Positions 41,736 to 55,297 of a stretch of 64,000 nt of DNA are shown here, in pieces. The notes beneath the pieces were generated by a model, which searched no databases, was not told where the DNA came from, and was given only the letters and a program-made list of their open reading frames with translations. The position numbers and the translations under genes are program-made. The stretch comes from Moringa oleifera (taxonomy: Eukaryota; Streptophyta; Magnoliopsida; Brassicales; Moringaceae), in the NCBI GenBank assembly GCA_021397835.1, contig JAJFZO010000575.1, positions 1,245,001-1,309,000 of the forward strand. Reading direction: 5' to 3'. Position 1 is the first letter of the stretch; the number at the start of each line of letters is the position of its first letter.

Positions 41736-42395
41736 CTGGGTTTTGTCCTTGAAAAATCGTTCTCTTGAACAGGTGGGGATTGTCGAGGCAAGCCTGTGAT
41801 TCACAGAGAAAGCCAGATGCCACAGCTCTTTCTGCAAGCTCTGTGCTTCTCCGACACAACAACGCACCCCCAAAGCCGCAGTGAGAGATTGATAGCAAAC
41901 AGCAACACTAGCGTTTCAAAGATTGATCTGTGATGACCACGGAAACTCAGATGGAAAAAGCTAAGAAGAGAGAGAAAGAAGACAGTCTCTCTCTTCTCTG
42001 GTTTGTTGTAAGCTAACAGTACTAATGTTTCTGTTGGCTTTTCTACCCTCGTAAATGTTATACAGTACTTGCCGTGTGCGAGAATTGGACTCAAAAAGTG
42101 GGGGTCGGTTCAATGGTTTCCATGGTGACTGGAAGATAAAAACAGTTGCCTTTTGTGGGTTTTCTCATCCAAATTTTAGTTTATGACTTTTCTTCTCTAA
42201 TTTACTCCATTTATATAGACATAAGAAAGAGAGAAGAAGCCCTATGAGTTTTACGGAGATTGGAATATTATCAGCTAATTATAGGAATATTATTCATACA
42301 TGTGGAGTGTAGCTGTGTCACCTCTTTCCATGAGATCATCTTAGGCATCTCAGAGACCTCCCCCACAGTATGTCACCCCGGAGAAGAAAGAGAGA

Positions 42396-42411
42396 GACAG
42401 ACAGACAGACG
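42396..42411. repeat. GACA tetranucleotide run
   Basis: Four AGAC units after a short AGAG run, upstream of ABCC5. A simple repeat of no evident function. Confidence 0.6.
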
Positions 42412-42449
42412 TGTTATCAAAAACAGCGTTCTTCCAGTAAAATAATATC

Positions 42450-45400
42450 ATATTAATGAGATAAATATTTCCAAGTGGATCTTCATTTCTCAAATATGCA
42501 CCCACCATTTCCAGAATTGTATGCATAGTTACCCTACTTGTTCTTATAACTGGGTTCTGCTTAGAATCCCTACTTTATTTTACTACAATAAATCAATAAA
42601 AAATTTCAAAATTTAATGGTGAATCTACAATTAATAATTATTAAAAAAACCCTCAATAGTTATGAAAATTTCCAAACTTTAAATTTGACTTACAAATCGA
42701 TTTAACAATAAAGATAAATCAATGAACTTAACAAGCTTTATATATTTATATTATTGATAAAGCTCAAAATCTGCTCTTTTTTATGTCTGCATTAAATATT
42801 GTCCATTAACAAGATTAATATGGACGAATTAGCAAATATATCAACTACATTAAATTTCTTCACGATAGGTTCAAAACTTTCGCCTGGCTAAATCGAGAGT
42901 AAATTTGACATAACCCACTATGAATATTCTTTCCCTCGAGATTAAGATGCCTACTTTGCAAACTGTTAATAATAGGGTGGTGATGTGGTTTTTGGATTTA
43001 GTGGTGGTGGCGTTGGATTTCCAAGAGGAACGATTGATGAGTGTGATACCATAATAATAATGGTAAGCTTTTTAATTAAATTAGCAATTTGTTGGTGTGT
43101 GAGATTTGGGCAGCTCCTAATTCACTTAGGTGGGGGCACTAAGTCTTAATTAGGCTCTGATGAGGAGCGACCTTCTCATCACGACACGATGACAAACCGA
43201 CTGAATCAAAATGATTGTGTTTGTTTCCAGTGGAGTATGATAGGCCACGTCATGTCCAATATTGGTTAAGTGCCCAGAGCTGTAAAGCTATGGGGCACCT
43301 CCTTCTTCGTTTGCACTTGTTGTCTTGTGTTGAATGTTGATTAGGTGCTACCCCACTTATCCGTCATTTCTTTTTGACTTTCACACTTTTCTGTAGCGAA
43401 AAAAGATGAAAAAGTAAGTGCATGTGTTTTACTGTGACTTCTCAACTGCTTTTGGACAGTTTTATAATGGCATACATATTAAATATTTATTAATTCTTTT
43501 TAAATAATTAAAAATTAGTACTATAATTTGATATTTCAGACAAATCTTCTAAAATTTAATTTATTATTATTATCTTTGTTCATATTTACAATTATCCATG
43601 AAAATTTATTAAAATTTTGTAATGTGTAATTTGTTTTGGACATCATCATCAAATTTTACTTGAATTACCAATTTTAAAAAAATAAAAATTTATATTACAT
43701 GCTGATGATAAAAATTTATATTCGATTTAAAATTGTAATAAAACATCCAATGAAAAATTACAAATTTTACAACAAATTTGATGCTGAAAAAAAAAACCAA
43801 CTCCATGGACCGTGTTTAAAATTTAAAAGAAAAATTATAAATTAATTAATGGTAAAATTCATAATTAAATTACCCTTAAGATGGATTTTTAAAAAAAATC
43901 AAGGTGTTGACGGGTATTACGTCACTTTTACAATTAGAAAATTTTATATTGCATGTGTAATTATAATAATTATGAAAACAACAATAAATAAATTGCCGGG
44001 TTAAGTTCTTTGTATTTGACCTAAGCCGGCTCTTCAAGTGTAGAAATGTGACCGCTAGTTAGGTTGAATGTTTTTGTCAAATCTCTTGTGGTTAGAATTT
44101 TATGCAAATTTGACCCCTAGATAACATAAAGTCCAAACTATATAATATAAATTTTATTTATTAACATACCATTATAATTAATTCATTTTAATCAATCCAG
44201 GTGTAATATGGTCATCATTCAATGGACAAAGATAGTATTCGTTAAATTTGCTGAATTTTTCAATGAATGATCTTTATAATTACTCCATTTGTGGTGTGCC
44301 TAAAGTCTAAGAAAGGGTCAGTGAAGTCAAGCTAACCAACATTTTTATTTTTCAAAATTGGAATAAGAATTCCATGTCCCACGATTATTTACTTTCTTAA
44401 CTAATTTGGAGTTATTTAATTAATTAAATGTTTATTTTTTAAAAAAATATTATCAAATATTAAATCAATTAATTAATATTACACTATTTTAGAAAAAAAA
44501 ACTTGTATTTATTTCTTCAACTTTGAAAAAGAAAATCAATTGCAGGTCATGCGGATAAGATATTGATGCATGGCATGGATGAGAATGAAGTGCTACCACG
44601 TATAGCATCATTATGCCATGTCTTAAGAGAATAGATTACAAGTACTATTTAACAATTACAAAAGGATGCATATAAGAAAAAAAATTAAATTATGGACATG
44701 GAGAAAATTATTGTTTTTAACACAATATTTGTTGTTTTGATAAATATATATTTTATTTTATTAAATATTTAAATTATTAAAAAATAAAATATGTAATAAA
44801 TATTAAGAAAGTAAATTTAATGTTCTTTCACATTAAAAACAAAGATAAAAATTAAAGATATTTTTATAATTAAAATATCTTAAAATAATTTAAATAAATT
44901 TTATACTACTTTTTTAAATTAATAACTCAAATTTTAAAAAAATTTAATTTTATAAATTATTTTTTATGATTTTTTAAAGAAAAAATTTTATAAAACTCTT
45001 ATGTTTATATATGTTATCAATAGAAATCTTATATTTAAAAAATAACAAATTAAATTAAATTAAATTTTATTAAAAGATTCATGTTAAAATTAAAATTTTT
45101 ATATAATATTTTTTAACTTAAATTTTTTAAAATTTAATAAAATATTCAAACTACTGTCATAAAAAATTTTAAAATTTTTTAAACATTAAAAAATATATTT
45201 TAAAATTTATATTATCATTTTTTTAAAATATATAAAAATAAATTTTATATAAAAAATTATTCAGTTTTGAAAAATGGATCCTAAATATTGTAAAAAATTT
45301 ATTTAAATTATTTTTGAAATATTTTAACAATAAAAATATTTTTAATTAAATTAATTTTTCAAAAAATATTTAAATTAAACTAAAAAAGTAAAATTAAAAT

Positions 45401-46480
45401 TAAAATAATTAAAATTTGAAGTTGGAATTAAAAATAAAATTAATTTAATTTTTTGATATTTACAAATTCCTATTATTCTTAAATAAAATTATTTTGTTCA
45501 CGTGTTTTTTATAAATTTTATTTTTTAAGAAATTAATGATATAACGTCTTGTTTTCAAATAAATAAAATGTCTCAAACTATTCATAATGCAATATATAAA
45601 AACCAAAAAGTAACACCAGTCTGAGTTTTTTTTTTTCCTTGTGAAAAAGACAGGAAAAAGAAAAAGAGCGATTTGGACCGTTCATGTCATATAAAGCATG
45701 CTTAGGAACAAAGCAAGTTGATTAAGGCATAGCCGTAATAGAATTTAATTAAGCTTTCTTAATGCATGAAAGCTATGAATCTGTCTTTTGTCAACAAGGT
45801 GCACTCTCTCTTTACATTTTTCAACATTTTATTATAAAGTTTTATCTTTTCATACCTTTAATAAAATTAATATCTTAATGTACCTAACTTTATGCGCACT
45901 CTTTTTGTTATTTTCATCCTCGCTTTAAATGTTACATCCTTTTCACTGTCACGTACAGCTAGACTAAGACGTGGGATTTACTCAGGCATATGTAAAATTT
46001 GATTAATTATTTTAAAATTTAATTTAATTAATTAAATTAATAATTTAACTAAATAAAAATATGTGATTAAGTTGTTAATTAAACATCGAGATTCTGGGAG
46101 AAGTGAGTTATTGTTAGGTACAGAATCCTTATCATGAAACTGTTATTCAAAGAAAATATTAGTATACGGATCTGATCCCATCTCATTCAATGCCAAATTC
46201 AAGCACGTGTTCAATTTGTGAGGATTACCAGCTCCAAATAAATAAATAAATTAATTAAATAAAAGAGAAAAATATAATTTTAACTTCTCTTCTTCATCTG
46301 GGGCACATTGCTTGGTGCAGTATCCGTGGTTCCCTGAAGGGATGGATAAATAGATGAATTTTAATGATAATTTAATAGATATATATTTTTATATTAATAT
46401 CTGAAATTGTCATTTTTTAAAAATTTTTTATTATAAATTTAATATTATCTCACATTTTTATATATTTTTTAAATCTTTAT
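42450..46480. other. AT-rich gene desert
   Basis: Four kilobases without a coding frame above background. Composition is strongly AT-rich, most extreme at about 44640-45560, where long mixed A/T runs and ATTTA/TTTAAA words dominate. Such DNA may act as a matrix attachment region or be decayed mobile-element sequence. No terminal repeats or element proteins could be recognised. Confidence 0.5.
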
Positions 46481-48995
46481 TCCGAACAGACATGGCAGGT
46501 GAAGAGGTCGGTGAGTGAGGGGACGGGCTGTCTTTACTGAGTCTAGGTGAGGACCAACAAGCCTTGAATAGCCCTACAGGCAAGGGCCACGGGCATTAGT
46601 GGTCTCAGTTTGGTCTGTTGGGGTTGTAGGGTATATGCCCTTAATTTCTGGGGCTATCGTTTAATCCGCAATTGTCGAGGAGGAAACTGCCTTGCTGGGA
46701 CAATACTGTGTGTTTTATATGTTAATTTTTTTAAAATGGTAAAATTTATTTTTCAATGAGAAATAATTTGTAATTATATAATATTTTGTATAAATTGGGA
46801 AAAAAACAGATTTTGAACATTATAATGAGGATTTAGCTTTGTTTAAGAGAGAGAGAGAGTCTAAGATTGATGTAGTGAGTAACTTGTGGTGCGTGGTTGT
46901 GGATAGATGGTAGGAAGGGTTACGTGGAGGCTGTTTATAGTGGGAGGCCGTACGATCAGAGGTACTTCCAGGGCAATAATACAAGGTGGGCAGCCATGGG
47001 GACGGCCAAATGACACGTGGATGGATTGCCTGTGGCAAATGATGGCATCTTTACACAAATGCAATAAAGCTGTGCATGACCTATTGTACCTTCAGGATAT
47101 TCTTTCACCTTGAATAAGCGTGCCAAGAAGCAGCCAACCAGGTAAAAATTTTTAATATGAAATTTAAAGATTTTTTTTTAATTTATAATAATAATATTTT
47201 AAAAATTAAATTAATATAAGTAAATTATTATAATTTCATTTAAAAATTCAGTATGATAGATGATTTTGATCTGTCAAAATGCTGTTGAAATCTCAAATTG
47301 GAAGGTAATCATATAATGTGCTGCATGTTAATTGTTTCTGATAACAGTTGGCGAGCAAAGAAAAGTAGGGTTTTGAATCTTTCTTGCTGACCAGCAGCTC
47401 GGTGGAACAAAGTGACCTAGCTTTCTCACTTGCCAAACAGTCCTACTGAGAATCACATTCTGTCCAAATCTTCATGGAAAAGCCCTTCAAAGGGTATATA
47501 TCTGACCAAGTGGCAAACCTAGAGGCACCCATGGATCTTGTTAGTGTTAAGAACATCCCTCTTGAATGCTTTTGATTTATTTAAACTTGTAAGTGACTGT
47601 GTTTTTCAGTTCCCTGATCTTGCAGCAGGTTCTTCTTTTTCATTGCCTCACTAAGATCTCCATCCAAATGAAGATATTCCTTCAACTGGTTTTGCCAACC
47701 AGCTTGTTTTGTTTGCTTTTGCAGTTCTTTTCATCATTAAAGTAGACAGCCTCTGTGATTCCTTTTGCTTTTTCATTTTTAGCAAGTGGGTCTGTGTCTA
47801 CTAGACAGCACGAAGAAAACCCAAGAAAATTTTCAAAGATTGCAAGAAAGCAAGAGAAAATCAAGCAGCACCTAGAACCTGACTGCAGATATGGTGATTC
47901 TTATTTGATTCTTGGCGAACATAGCACTTCCTATAGGATATTCTCTGGGAAAGTTTGTTCTTGATCAAATTGAATATTCTTGACAAAGAACTTGAATCTA
48001 ATTCCCCCACTAAAACTTCCATAGAAATCGGAGAACATGGCCATTCCCAAAAGGAATTGGTTGTATTCATTAGCGCAGAAGAACCACCAAAAGTGACAGT
48101 GAGTGGAAAAGTGGATCCTTTCGTCACAATGGCCCATCTTGATTTTACCATGGTCTTTACAGTCAGATGAGCATTGGGCCAAGACAACTTTCTTCTCTCA
48201 GGTAAGGATTTGTCACTCAGGCAAAAGGACAAACACATTATATACTCTATTATTGGACTTGAGATTCTTATAGCCATGGAGTCCTTAATGCCAAAACCGA
48301 TCAAAATCAGCACACTTTGGGAATACCCTTTATGATAATCCGCTATATGAGATTGTTAAAACTTAAATTCACTGTTGGTAACTAACAAGGTCCTTTTGAA
48401 GCAGTCTAATTAGAATCTTACTGTTCAAATTAAGAATAATCTTGGGTTCAGAGCAACTGAAGCAGCAATGGTGTCCAGCTAAAGAAGAGTGGTTCCTTTT
48501 GGAAAGTTTGTTTTGCTTGAATGTAATCAATACCTCCACAAAAGCATGGCGAGAGGATATGCTCTTTAAGATAATCTTGGCATATGAATATGGCAGCAGT
48601 GAGTATAGATGCTCATAGGACAGAGAAACAGCACTTTCAAAGAACTTTAAATGGTTTCACCAGGATCATGGGCATTTCTTGAAGAATAAGAGCCATCGTG
48701 GTTGAATCAGTGTTGAGAAAAAAGTCGTCCGAAGCAATGGTTATTGAAAAGGGCATTTGGAAATTAGACATGCTGATTCTGCAGAATATGCTGACACACC
48801 TGGGCATACACACCAGAAACCTTGGACTGCATAGACTGAACCTGGATTCATGCCAACAAAATGCGTTATGCTTCTTCTGCTACTAAACTTTTTTTGGAAC
48901 TCAGATGATGAAATAAATCAGGGATAAAAGAATGCGAATCATAAATTCATAGGCATCATCAAATAAATATGAGGGATTTGAAAGTGTGACTTACC
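46480..48995. other. Gene-poor stretch with weak overlapping frames
   Basis: A GC-richer patch at 46490-46700 interrupts the AT-rich DNA. Between 47640 and 48310 several overlapping frames exist on both strands (+ 47755-47964 and 47955-48170; - 47861-48313). None shows a domain I recognise, and no frame has a clear start and splice structure. A decayed gene fragment is possible. The interval 48320-48990 should include the 3' UTR of the decarboxylase gene. Confidence 0.35.
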
Positions 48996-51900
48996 TCAGA
49001 GATTCCCAAGCAAGGTAGAGGTTTCATCCTGCAAAATTTTCCATGCTTCAGTCACATGTCTCTCCTCAGTCAATGGTGCACCTACTGCAAAGCGTAGGAT
49101 GTATGCTCCAGATAGAACCTGCGTGAGAGCTAACATTTACTTAAACTCGTCTATTACCAGTCACCAGAGAGAAGCAAATGATTAATTGAGATACCATGAG
49201 CATAACAGTGTGTAGGGATGAAATTGGAAGCTAATCAGTGAGCTTACAGTGTGAGAAATGAAGATTTTCCCAGTTGAGTTTACAGCATCTAGTAGGTCAC
49301 GATTCAGTTTATTGCCCTGATTTTCATCATTGTTGGGAGGCAGAAGGCGAAAGCAAACTAATGAAAATATTCGAGGGGTAACAACCTGCCCATTTAAGAT
49401 ACCATAAATTTTAGATGAGATAAAACTTACTTATGTGATGCTGTGGCATATGACTTCTCACAAATAAAATCAACATGCAAGATTAAGTAAAAATAATGTC
49501 ATTGTCACTCTGTAAACACCTTCTCCCACTCTCTATCTTGTTCTTTCTTCCTTCAATCTTTCAGCCTACTTTTCTTTCATCAAGGCAGTTACATTACAAA
49601 GACTGCCCAAATAAAGGAATCTTACTTCTGTTAATGTACTACGAGATTTGGGAAAAAAAATCATTAAGAAAAGACTAAACATGAAGTGTAAGAGATAATT
49701 TTTGGCATCACTGAGAAGCAAATATTATCACTTCTCTTCTGCTGTAGGTTTGAACTAGCATTTCATTAGATAGGCCTAAATCCTAATCACAGAAGTGTGT
49801 TTCGACGAAGGAGCCTTTACAATGTTAAGCCCAACAATAGCTTGTTCTATGAAAGGAGCATATTGAACAGTTGACAGCTTTCGAACTTATATAATCCAAA
49901 CACACCCATTTAACATCCACAGCTTTTTATTTCACACTATTTTGAGCCTTTCTTTGTCTTTCTATTAAACCAATTCAGTATGAGTGTCAGACAGGCAGGC
50001 CTTGTGTTCCACACCCATCCACATTGAATAACTTACTAGTCTTTTGAGCTTTTGAAACTCGTGTGAACACTAGGCCCACTTAAATGTTTACTGTACAAGA
50101 AATATGTAAGGCAAGAAACATGCTATAACAAAAAAAAATCATAATTGGTCATGCAATTTCATTAAACGTATGCAGAGGAAAGAGTGGCAGAAACATATAT
50201 ATTACCTCAAATCTGGGATCTTGAGCAACCAGTCCTTCAAAATGTTTAGCCAACTCAATATGGTTTCTTATGTAGCTCTGTAGATTTTCTAATCCGTACA
50301 GTCGTAAAACCATCCACAGTTTCAAGGATCTGAGAGCCAGCACTTTGATTAGTAAGGCAAGAGTTGACCTCTTTGTTGATTCTAAGGCATAGACTTTACA
50401 CTCCTTTCAATAACAATATAACAGTATAGGGAAGAGATGATACTATCCTGTGATTGTGTTTTGTGAGCACACACATGTGCGTGCAAAGTGTACATGTAAT
50501 TGAAGAAAAAATGTCCAGGTTGTTACTTGAGTAGCCCTATAAAAGCCCTCTAGTTTAATGGTTGAATAATATTCAACTAATGTAAATGGTCGTCACTTCA
50601 GATATTTAATGCTGAATTGTTTTTATACTATCATTTGGCCATACGGAGAAACAAAAAGCGAGGTGTAAGTATTCTTGAGGAAAAATGTACAATAGCAAAC
50701 CTAAATCTCCGCCCAAGAGGAATTTGCCAATCTTTGTAATCCACAACCGTGTTTTCTTGAGATGCCTAAGACATAAATCACAATTAATAGGTATGCGTTG
50801 TGATTTGCTTAATGGCTAACTTGGATAATTTCAGGTGGACACAAGGGACAGCCTAAACAACAGAAGTAATTAAATCTTCTACCAAGTCAATGCATGACGA
50901 AACTTACCTTGTTTTTCAGAAACTCTGGATTTGTAGAAAGGGACTGAATCAAAGAATATCTATCCTGTGATCAATGAAACAATGAGTATTGCACACTCGT
51001 GCCCATACCAAAAATTAAAAAAATAATAAAAAAAGAAAAAGAAAAAAGGAAAAAAAGAAAAACTCAAACATCTGATGAGACACCAATCTGAAACACAACC
51101 ACATGTATACCAGCCTCCAAAGAAGGGCCAATGGCCTATGAGGACAATTCTATTTTATAAGCATGCATTGTTGCAAGTAGAGCTGCAAAGAATTCAGGAT
51201 TTATCACAAAAGAAAATGTAAATGATTGGAGATGTTAACATGTACAGAGAACACAAAGAATACAAGAAGAAGCATGCACTTCCAATTTTTTTTTTTTTTC
51301 TAGTAACATGGGGGAAAGATCATACCATCATACCTTTACCCAAAGAGCTGAACAATCAAAGTTTGTCAAAAACCATTTATGAGCATTCATGTTAAAAGAG
51401 TCAGCTTCCTCAACACCATCAATGTAGTGCCTGTATTCCGGACATATACAAGCACTTCCAGCATATGCGGCATCCACATGAAACCACATCCCATGACTCT
51501 GTCAAGAGGAAATATGTGAAGCATTATGGGAAAGAGTAGAGATCAACAGATTAAATAATGAGGGCAATAGTCATTAGTTGGTTGCAAACTGGGTCGTTTG
51601 CCAATTTTCCCTCTTTCCTATTACTTATATCTTTTTTACGTTTGATTGTCCTTAGGTTTTCTCTTGAATAAAGTTTTTAGAAATCACTTTTGGAACTTGA
51701 TGACCATGACTTGAAGAAAGAAATTCCATGAAAGATGTCACTATATACGTCTTTGTTGAGTTTGAGGATAGGAAAGCCAGAGAAGTAGAACAACAAATTC
51801 TGTGTCAGAGATATCCAACTTGCAGGATAAATTTTCACGTTCCCACTATGTTTCTTGATCACTTCTTAATCCCATGGGATAAGTGCATTCTCTAAAAGAG

Positions 51901-54536
51901 TTATTCATAGTCCGAACTGAATAACTTTGGCCCTTAGGCAGGTAGCTTTATAGTTTGGCAGGATTTTGGTAGTTATACAACTTCTCCTTCCTTTGGCATT
52001 TCACAAAAAATTTCTCACAATAAAGCTTCCTTCAAAGAAGGGAACAATACTTTCCTTTTTTTTCCTCATTTTTTAAAATTCTCTTTTCTGGAAGATGCAG
52101 AAAATGTCTACCAATAAAAATCGGATCCTTAGCAGGAACTAATACAGAAATTTTTATTTGGCCTAATCTCACAATTAATTTTCTACAAAAATTCAGTTAA
52201 AAGATTTCACCTTAGCCATCCTTCCAAGTGTAAGCAAAGGATCAACAGCTGTTGAAGAAGTAGTGCCAACCTGCAAGCATAAGTGGAAGGTTTCTTCAGT
52301 TTCTTCAACATCTATCCGTAATAGGCTAATAGCATGCTAATTGAGGGTGTATAAAGATTCAGATTTATAATAACTGACATAACATGGAAGCTAAATTTTA
52401 TTGCATTCCAGCTAATTACAGAATCAACTGGAGCATTCTAAGAAATGATGAAACAAAAGCAGATGGGTTAAACAACTATAGGTTGTTGTTTCTTACAGTA
52501 GTGCATAAGAAAAATGGGATTAATCCACTGGCAAGATCATGTGAAATTGCTTCTTTCAGTAAATCAGGGGAAAGGGCATAGTTCATAGAAGAGTCTGCTT
52601 TTAGCAGCCTGCAATTCTCTGGATGGATTCCTCCTATCTGCCATCAAACAGTAAACACAATAAAACAATAAGCAGAATAATCAATGGTCACATCAATTTA
52701 AAGTGGCAATTAGCATTACACAAACGTTATGCTAGGCCTTTTGGTGCACCCTCCCCCAACCAAAGCCAATCTAAACACAAACATTATGCTTATTAATGGA
52801 TGCAATGATACAGCATACTTGCAACAATATTGTACAGATTTCATGATGTGAATATTCTTAAATAATGTGTTAAAAAGCATCAACAATGAAAATAATTCAG
52901 ATCAAGTGAGAAGAGAAAAGAAGCCAAAACCAGAGAGAGTTGGACATGAATAAAGATACCTGGCATGCCTTCTGTAAAGCAGAATGTGTTTGATCAGATG
53001 CATAGACCACGAGCTTTTTGAGGCCATTTTTTCCAATCCTCCTTAAAACATTATCTCGAGCAGCTAATAACACTACTAGAATAGCTTCACTTGCTGTTCC
53101 CTGTATCACTCCCCCACCTTTTCCTGTAACAAGATTGCTCATGCCTTGTAAATTTTCTTTCTTCTCCCACCCACACCCCTTCCATCCCCAAGAAAAAATA
53201 CATTTCATATGAGACCTGTGCACCTATGTTTAAGGTTCAAAGCTTGAACACCCATCAGCTTTCTCAAACTTCCACAAATTGACACTTCTAAAAGCAATAT
53301 AAGTATGGTTCCTATGTTGTTAACCATTTTTCTTTAGAAGCATTAAAATAACTAAGATACAATATATCAACTATTGTTTCAGAGCTCTATTCTTTCCCTT
53401 CTTTTTCTCTTTGTGGCCTTGCAGCATTTTATAGTTGATGATGCCATCAGAGAACAACTTAGGTGATCACTATGAAAGATTTCACTTGGTTAAATTTCTC
53501 CAAAATCAGTTGCTTTTTTGCATACATAAACTAGGGGCAGCATCCATAGTACAAAATCAGCAGAGTTTATGGTTTTTCGTTTGTTTTTTAATTGTTTAAC
53601 TGAATATTCTTAGTACATGTAACTAGAACAATTATATAATCATGAAAAACCTTACCTGTTGAATGGAATTCTACAGGTAGTTTAAGCATTTTGGCAAGCC
53701 AATCAAGAACAATCATTTCAAGCTCTGTCGCAGCAGGAGAAGTTATCCAACTAAAACCCACAATGTTGAGACCAGCGCTGAGCATTTCTCCCAAGAAACC
53801 GGCAACACTACTATTAGAAGGATAATAGGCAAAATAATTTGGACTCTGCCAATGGGTTACCCCAGGCAATATCTTCGCTTGAATATCTGGTACGACAGAA
53901 GAATTTGTCCATGACTATGACAAAATACTAAATAAATATCAGATAATGCAAGTAAGCCACACTTGAATTAACCAAGACAAATAATAAAACTTGTCAGATA
54001 TCAATGAGCTGAAAAGGCTTATTTTCTTTTATTTTTCTCTGGTAGTTCAAAATACTTGAGAAGCTAATTGAGCAAACCTCACCATCAAGAACATGTTGCA
54101 ATGACTCGGGATGATTTGGGGCAGAATCTGGTATAAGTTCACGAAGATACCCTGGCTGCATTGAAGAACCAACAATAGTATAACTGCCAAAGAAACCAGA
54201 TTGATATCACAAAAGAAAACCTACCAAGAGAAACAAATGCAGCAATGATGAGTATCATATCATATTGGTATAAGCAATTAATTTAGCTAATGCTAATGAA
54301 AGAAATAAGAGAAAAGAATTTCCAAATTCCTGGGGATGAACAACCATATGCGTACCTACCATGAAAACTATTCATTAGATAATGCAGAATATGCAAAATG
54401 AGAATACTGAAGAGGGGTGAGAGAATTTAAAGACCTCAACTTGGCTGAGAACGGGGTAATTCTCAATGGTTTTGTAGTAATCAGCAATAAAATCAACCAT
54501 CTTGTGAGCATGCTCTCTCAGCTGCTCCGCGTCCAT
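48996..54536 (-). CDS. Aromatic L-amino acid decarboxylase (tyrosine decarboxylase type), PLP group II
   Basis: Cytosolic PLP enzyme that decarboxylates aromatic amino acids to amines. Twelve exons: 54536-54435, 54155-54083, 53886-53656, 53123-52960, 52637-52497, 52270-52211, 51498-51334, 50964-50908, 50765-50701, 50329-50206, 49385-49248 and 49118-48996, all in phase, 480 residues. Family blocks are [53 protein letters not shown], the PLP lysine Lys298 in NMNAHKWF, and the mobile-loop [16 protein letters not shown]. The loop residue is Tyr341, the residue of true decarboxylases; aldehyde synthases have Phe there. A CAG acceptor 18 bases before the ATG, with in-frame ESGLKP matching the family N-terminus, suggests a further 5' exon that I could not place. 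By gene order it corresponds to At2g20340 and At4g28680. Substrate preference is not decided. Confidence 0.93.
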
Positions 54537-55297
54537 TGGCTTTAACCCACTCTCCCTGCATCATTTGAATTGAAAAACGAGCACTGTCAAACTGACACCA
54601 ATACTGCTATCACAAAATGAATGCCATGAACAAGAAATCATTGCATCATAAGAAAATGAAATATAGTCTTCGACTCGCATTTTAATTATTGTGTTGGAAG
54701 TTCTAAGCCAAAGAAGGGAGGAGGGCTGTAATCTCTGAGAATAAACGGATTGGAGAGGAGAATACACAGGTCCTTCTTGTCGTTGTGTATTAAGACTCGG
54801 TTGAATGGACAAAACAATAACAAATCGCAAGCCTTACACTCCTTTCAAGGCCTATTGCAGCTTACAACAATGCCGTCTGGTCTCTTGGGTTAAGGATGAT
54901 TAATAGCTTCATGTTGTCTGCCCGGTAATAAATGGAACAGCTTTTGGGTCTTTCGGAAGACAGCTGAAGCCCATCTCTCTCTCTCTCTTTTTCTCCGCCC
55001 ACTCGGATGGTAGGAAATAACACTTCTGATAATAGAAATACATGTCTCAGATTGATATCAACAGTGCTTGTCAGAAACCGCTTACATTCTTGGGCTGTCT
55101 ATAAAGCCCAAGAATGTGAGCGGCTAATAAGAAGAAACAGATTGACGGGGCCCACGACCCACATCCAATCATCCTCCCTTCCCCGCCGGGCAATCAAACA
55201 TCAATGCCGGCTAAATTCGATGCATCAACAAATCATCGCTAAATGAAAAAAGGTCACATTTTTCTGGTCAGGCAAAGAAGGAAGCGAGAAGTAAGCA
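54537..55297. promoter_or_regulatory. Divergent promoter between decarboxylase and WDR70
   Basis: The 761-bp head-to-head spacer should serve both genes. It holds a CT run at 54974-54988, a strong inverted repeat at 55078-55123, and possibly a missing first exon of the decarboxylase. The frame 54561-54830 on the minus strand has no recognisable content. Confidence 0.6.
55078..55123. repeat. 19-bp inverted repeat with TGGGCT ends and TATAA loop
   Basis: Arm CCGCTTACATTCTTGGGCT (55078-55096) and its near reverse complement (55105-55123) are separated by 8 bases, GTCTATAA. Only one position differs and it would form a G-U pair in RNA. Each arm carries the TGGGCT/AGCCCA core of site II elements. 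Confidence 0.8.

Noticed and set aside
47755..48313. Possible small gene from overlapping frames in the desert
   Set aside because: Frames on both strands are open over the same DNA, none has a recognisable motif or convincing splice structure, and no neighbour supports one reading. Kept only as an unresolved stretch.
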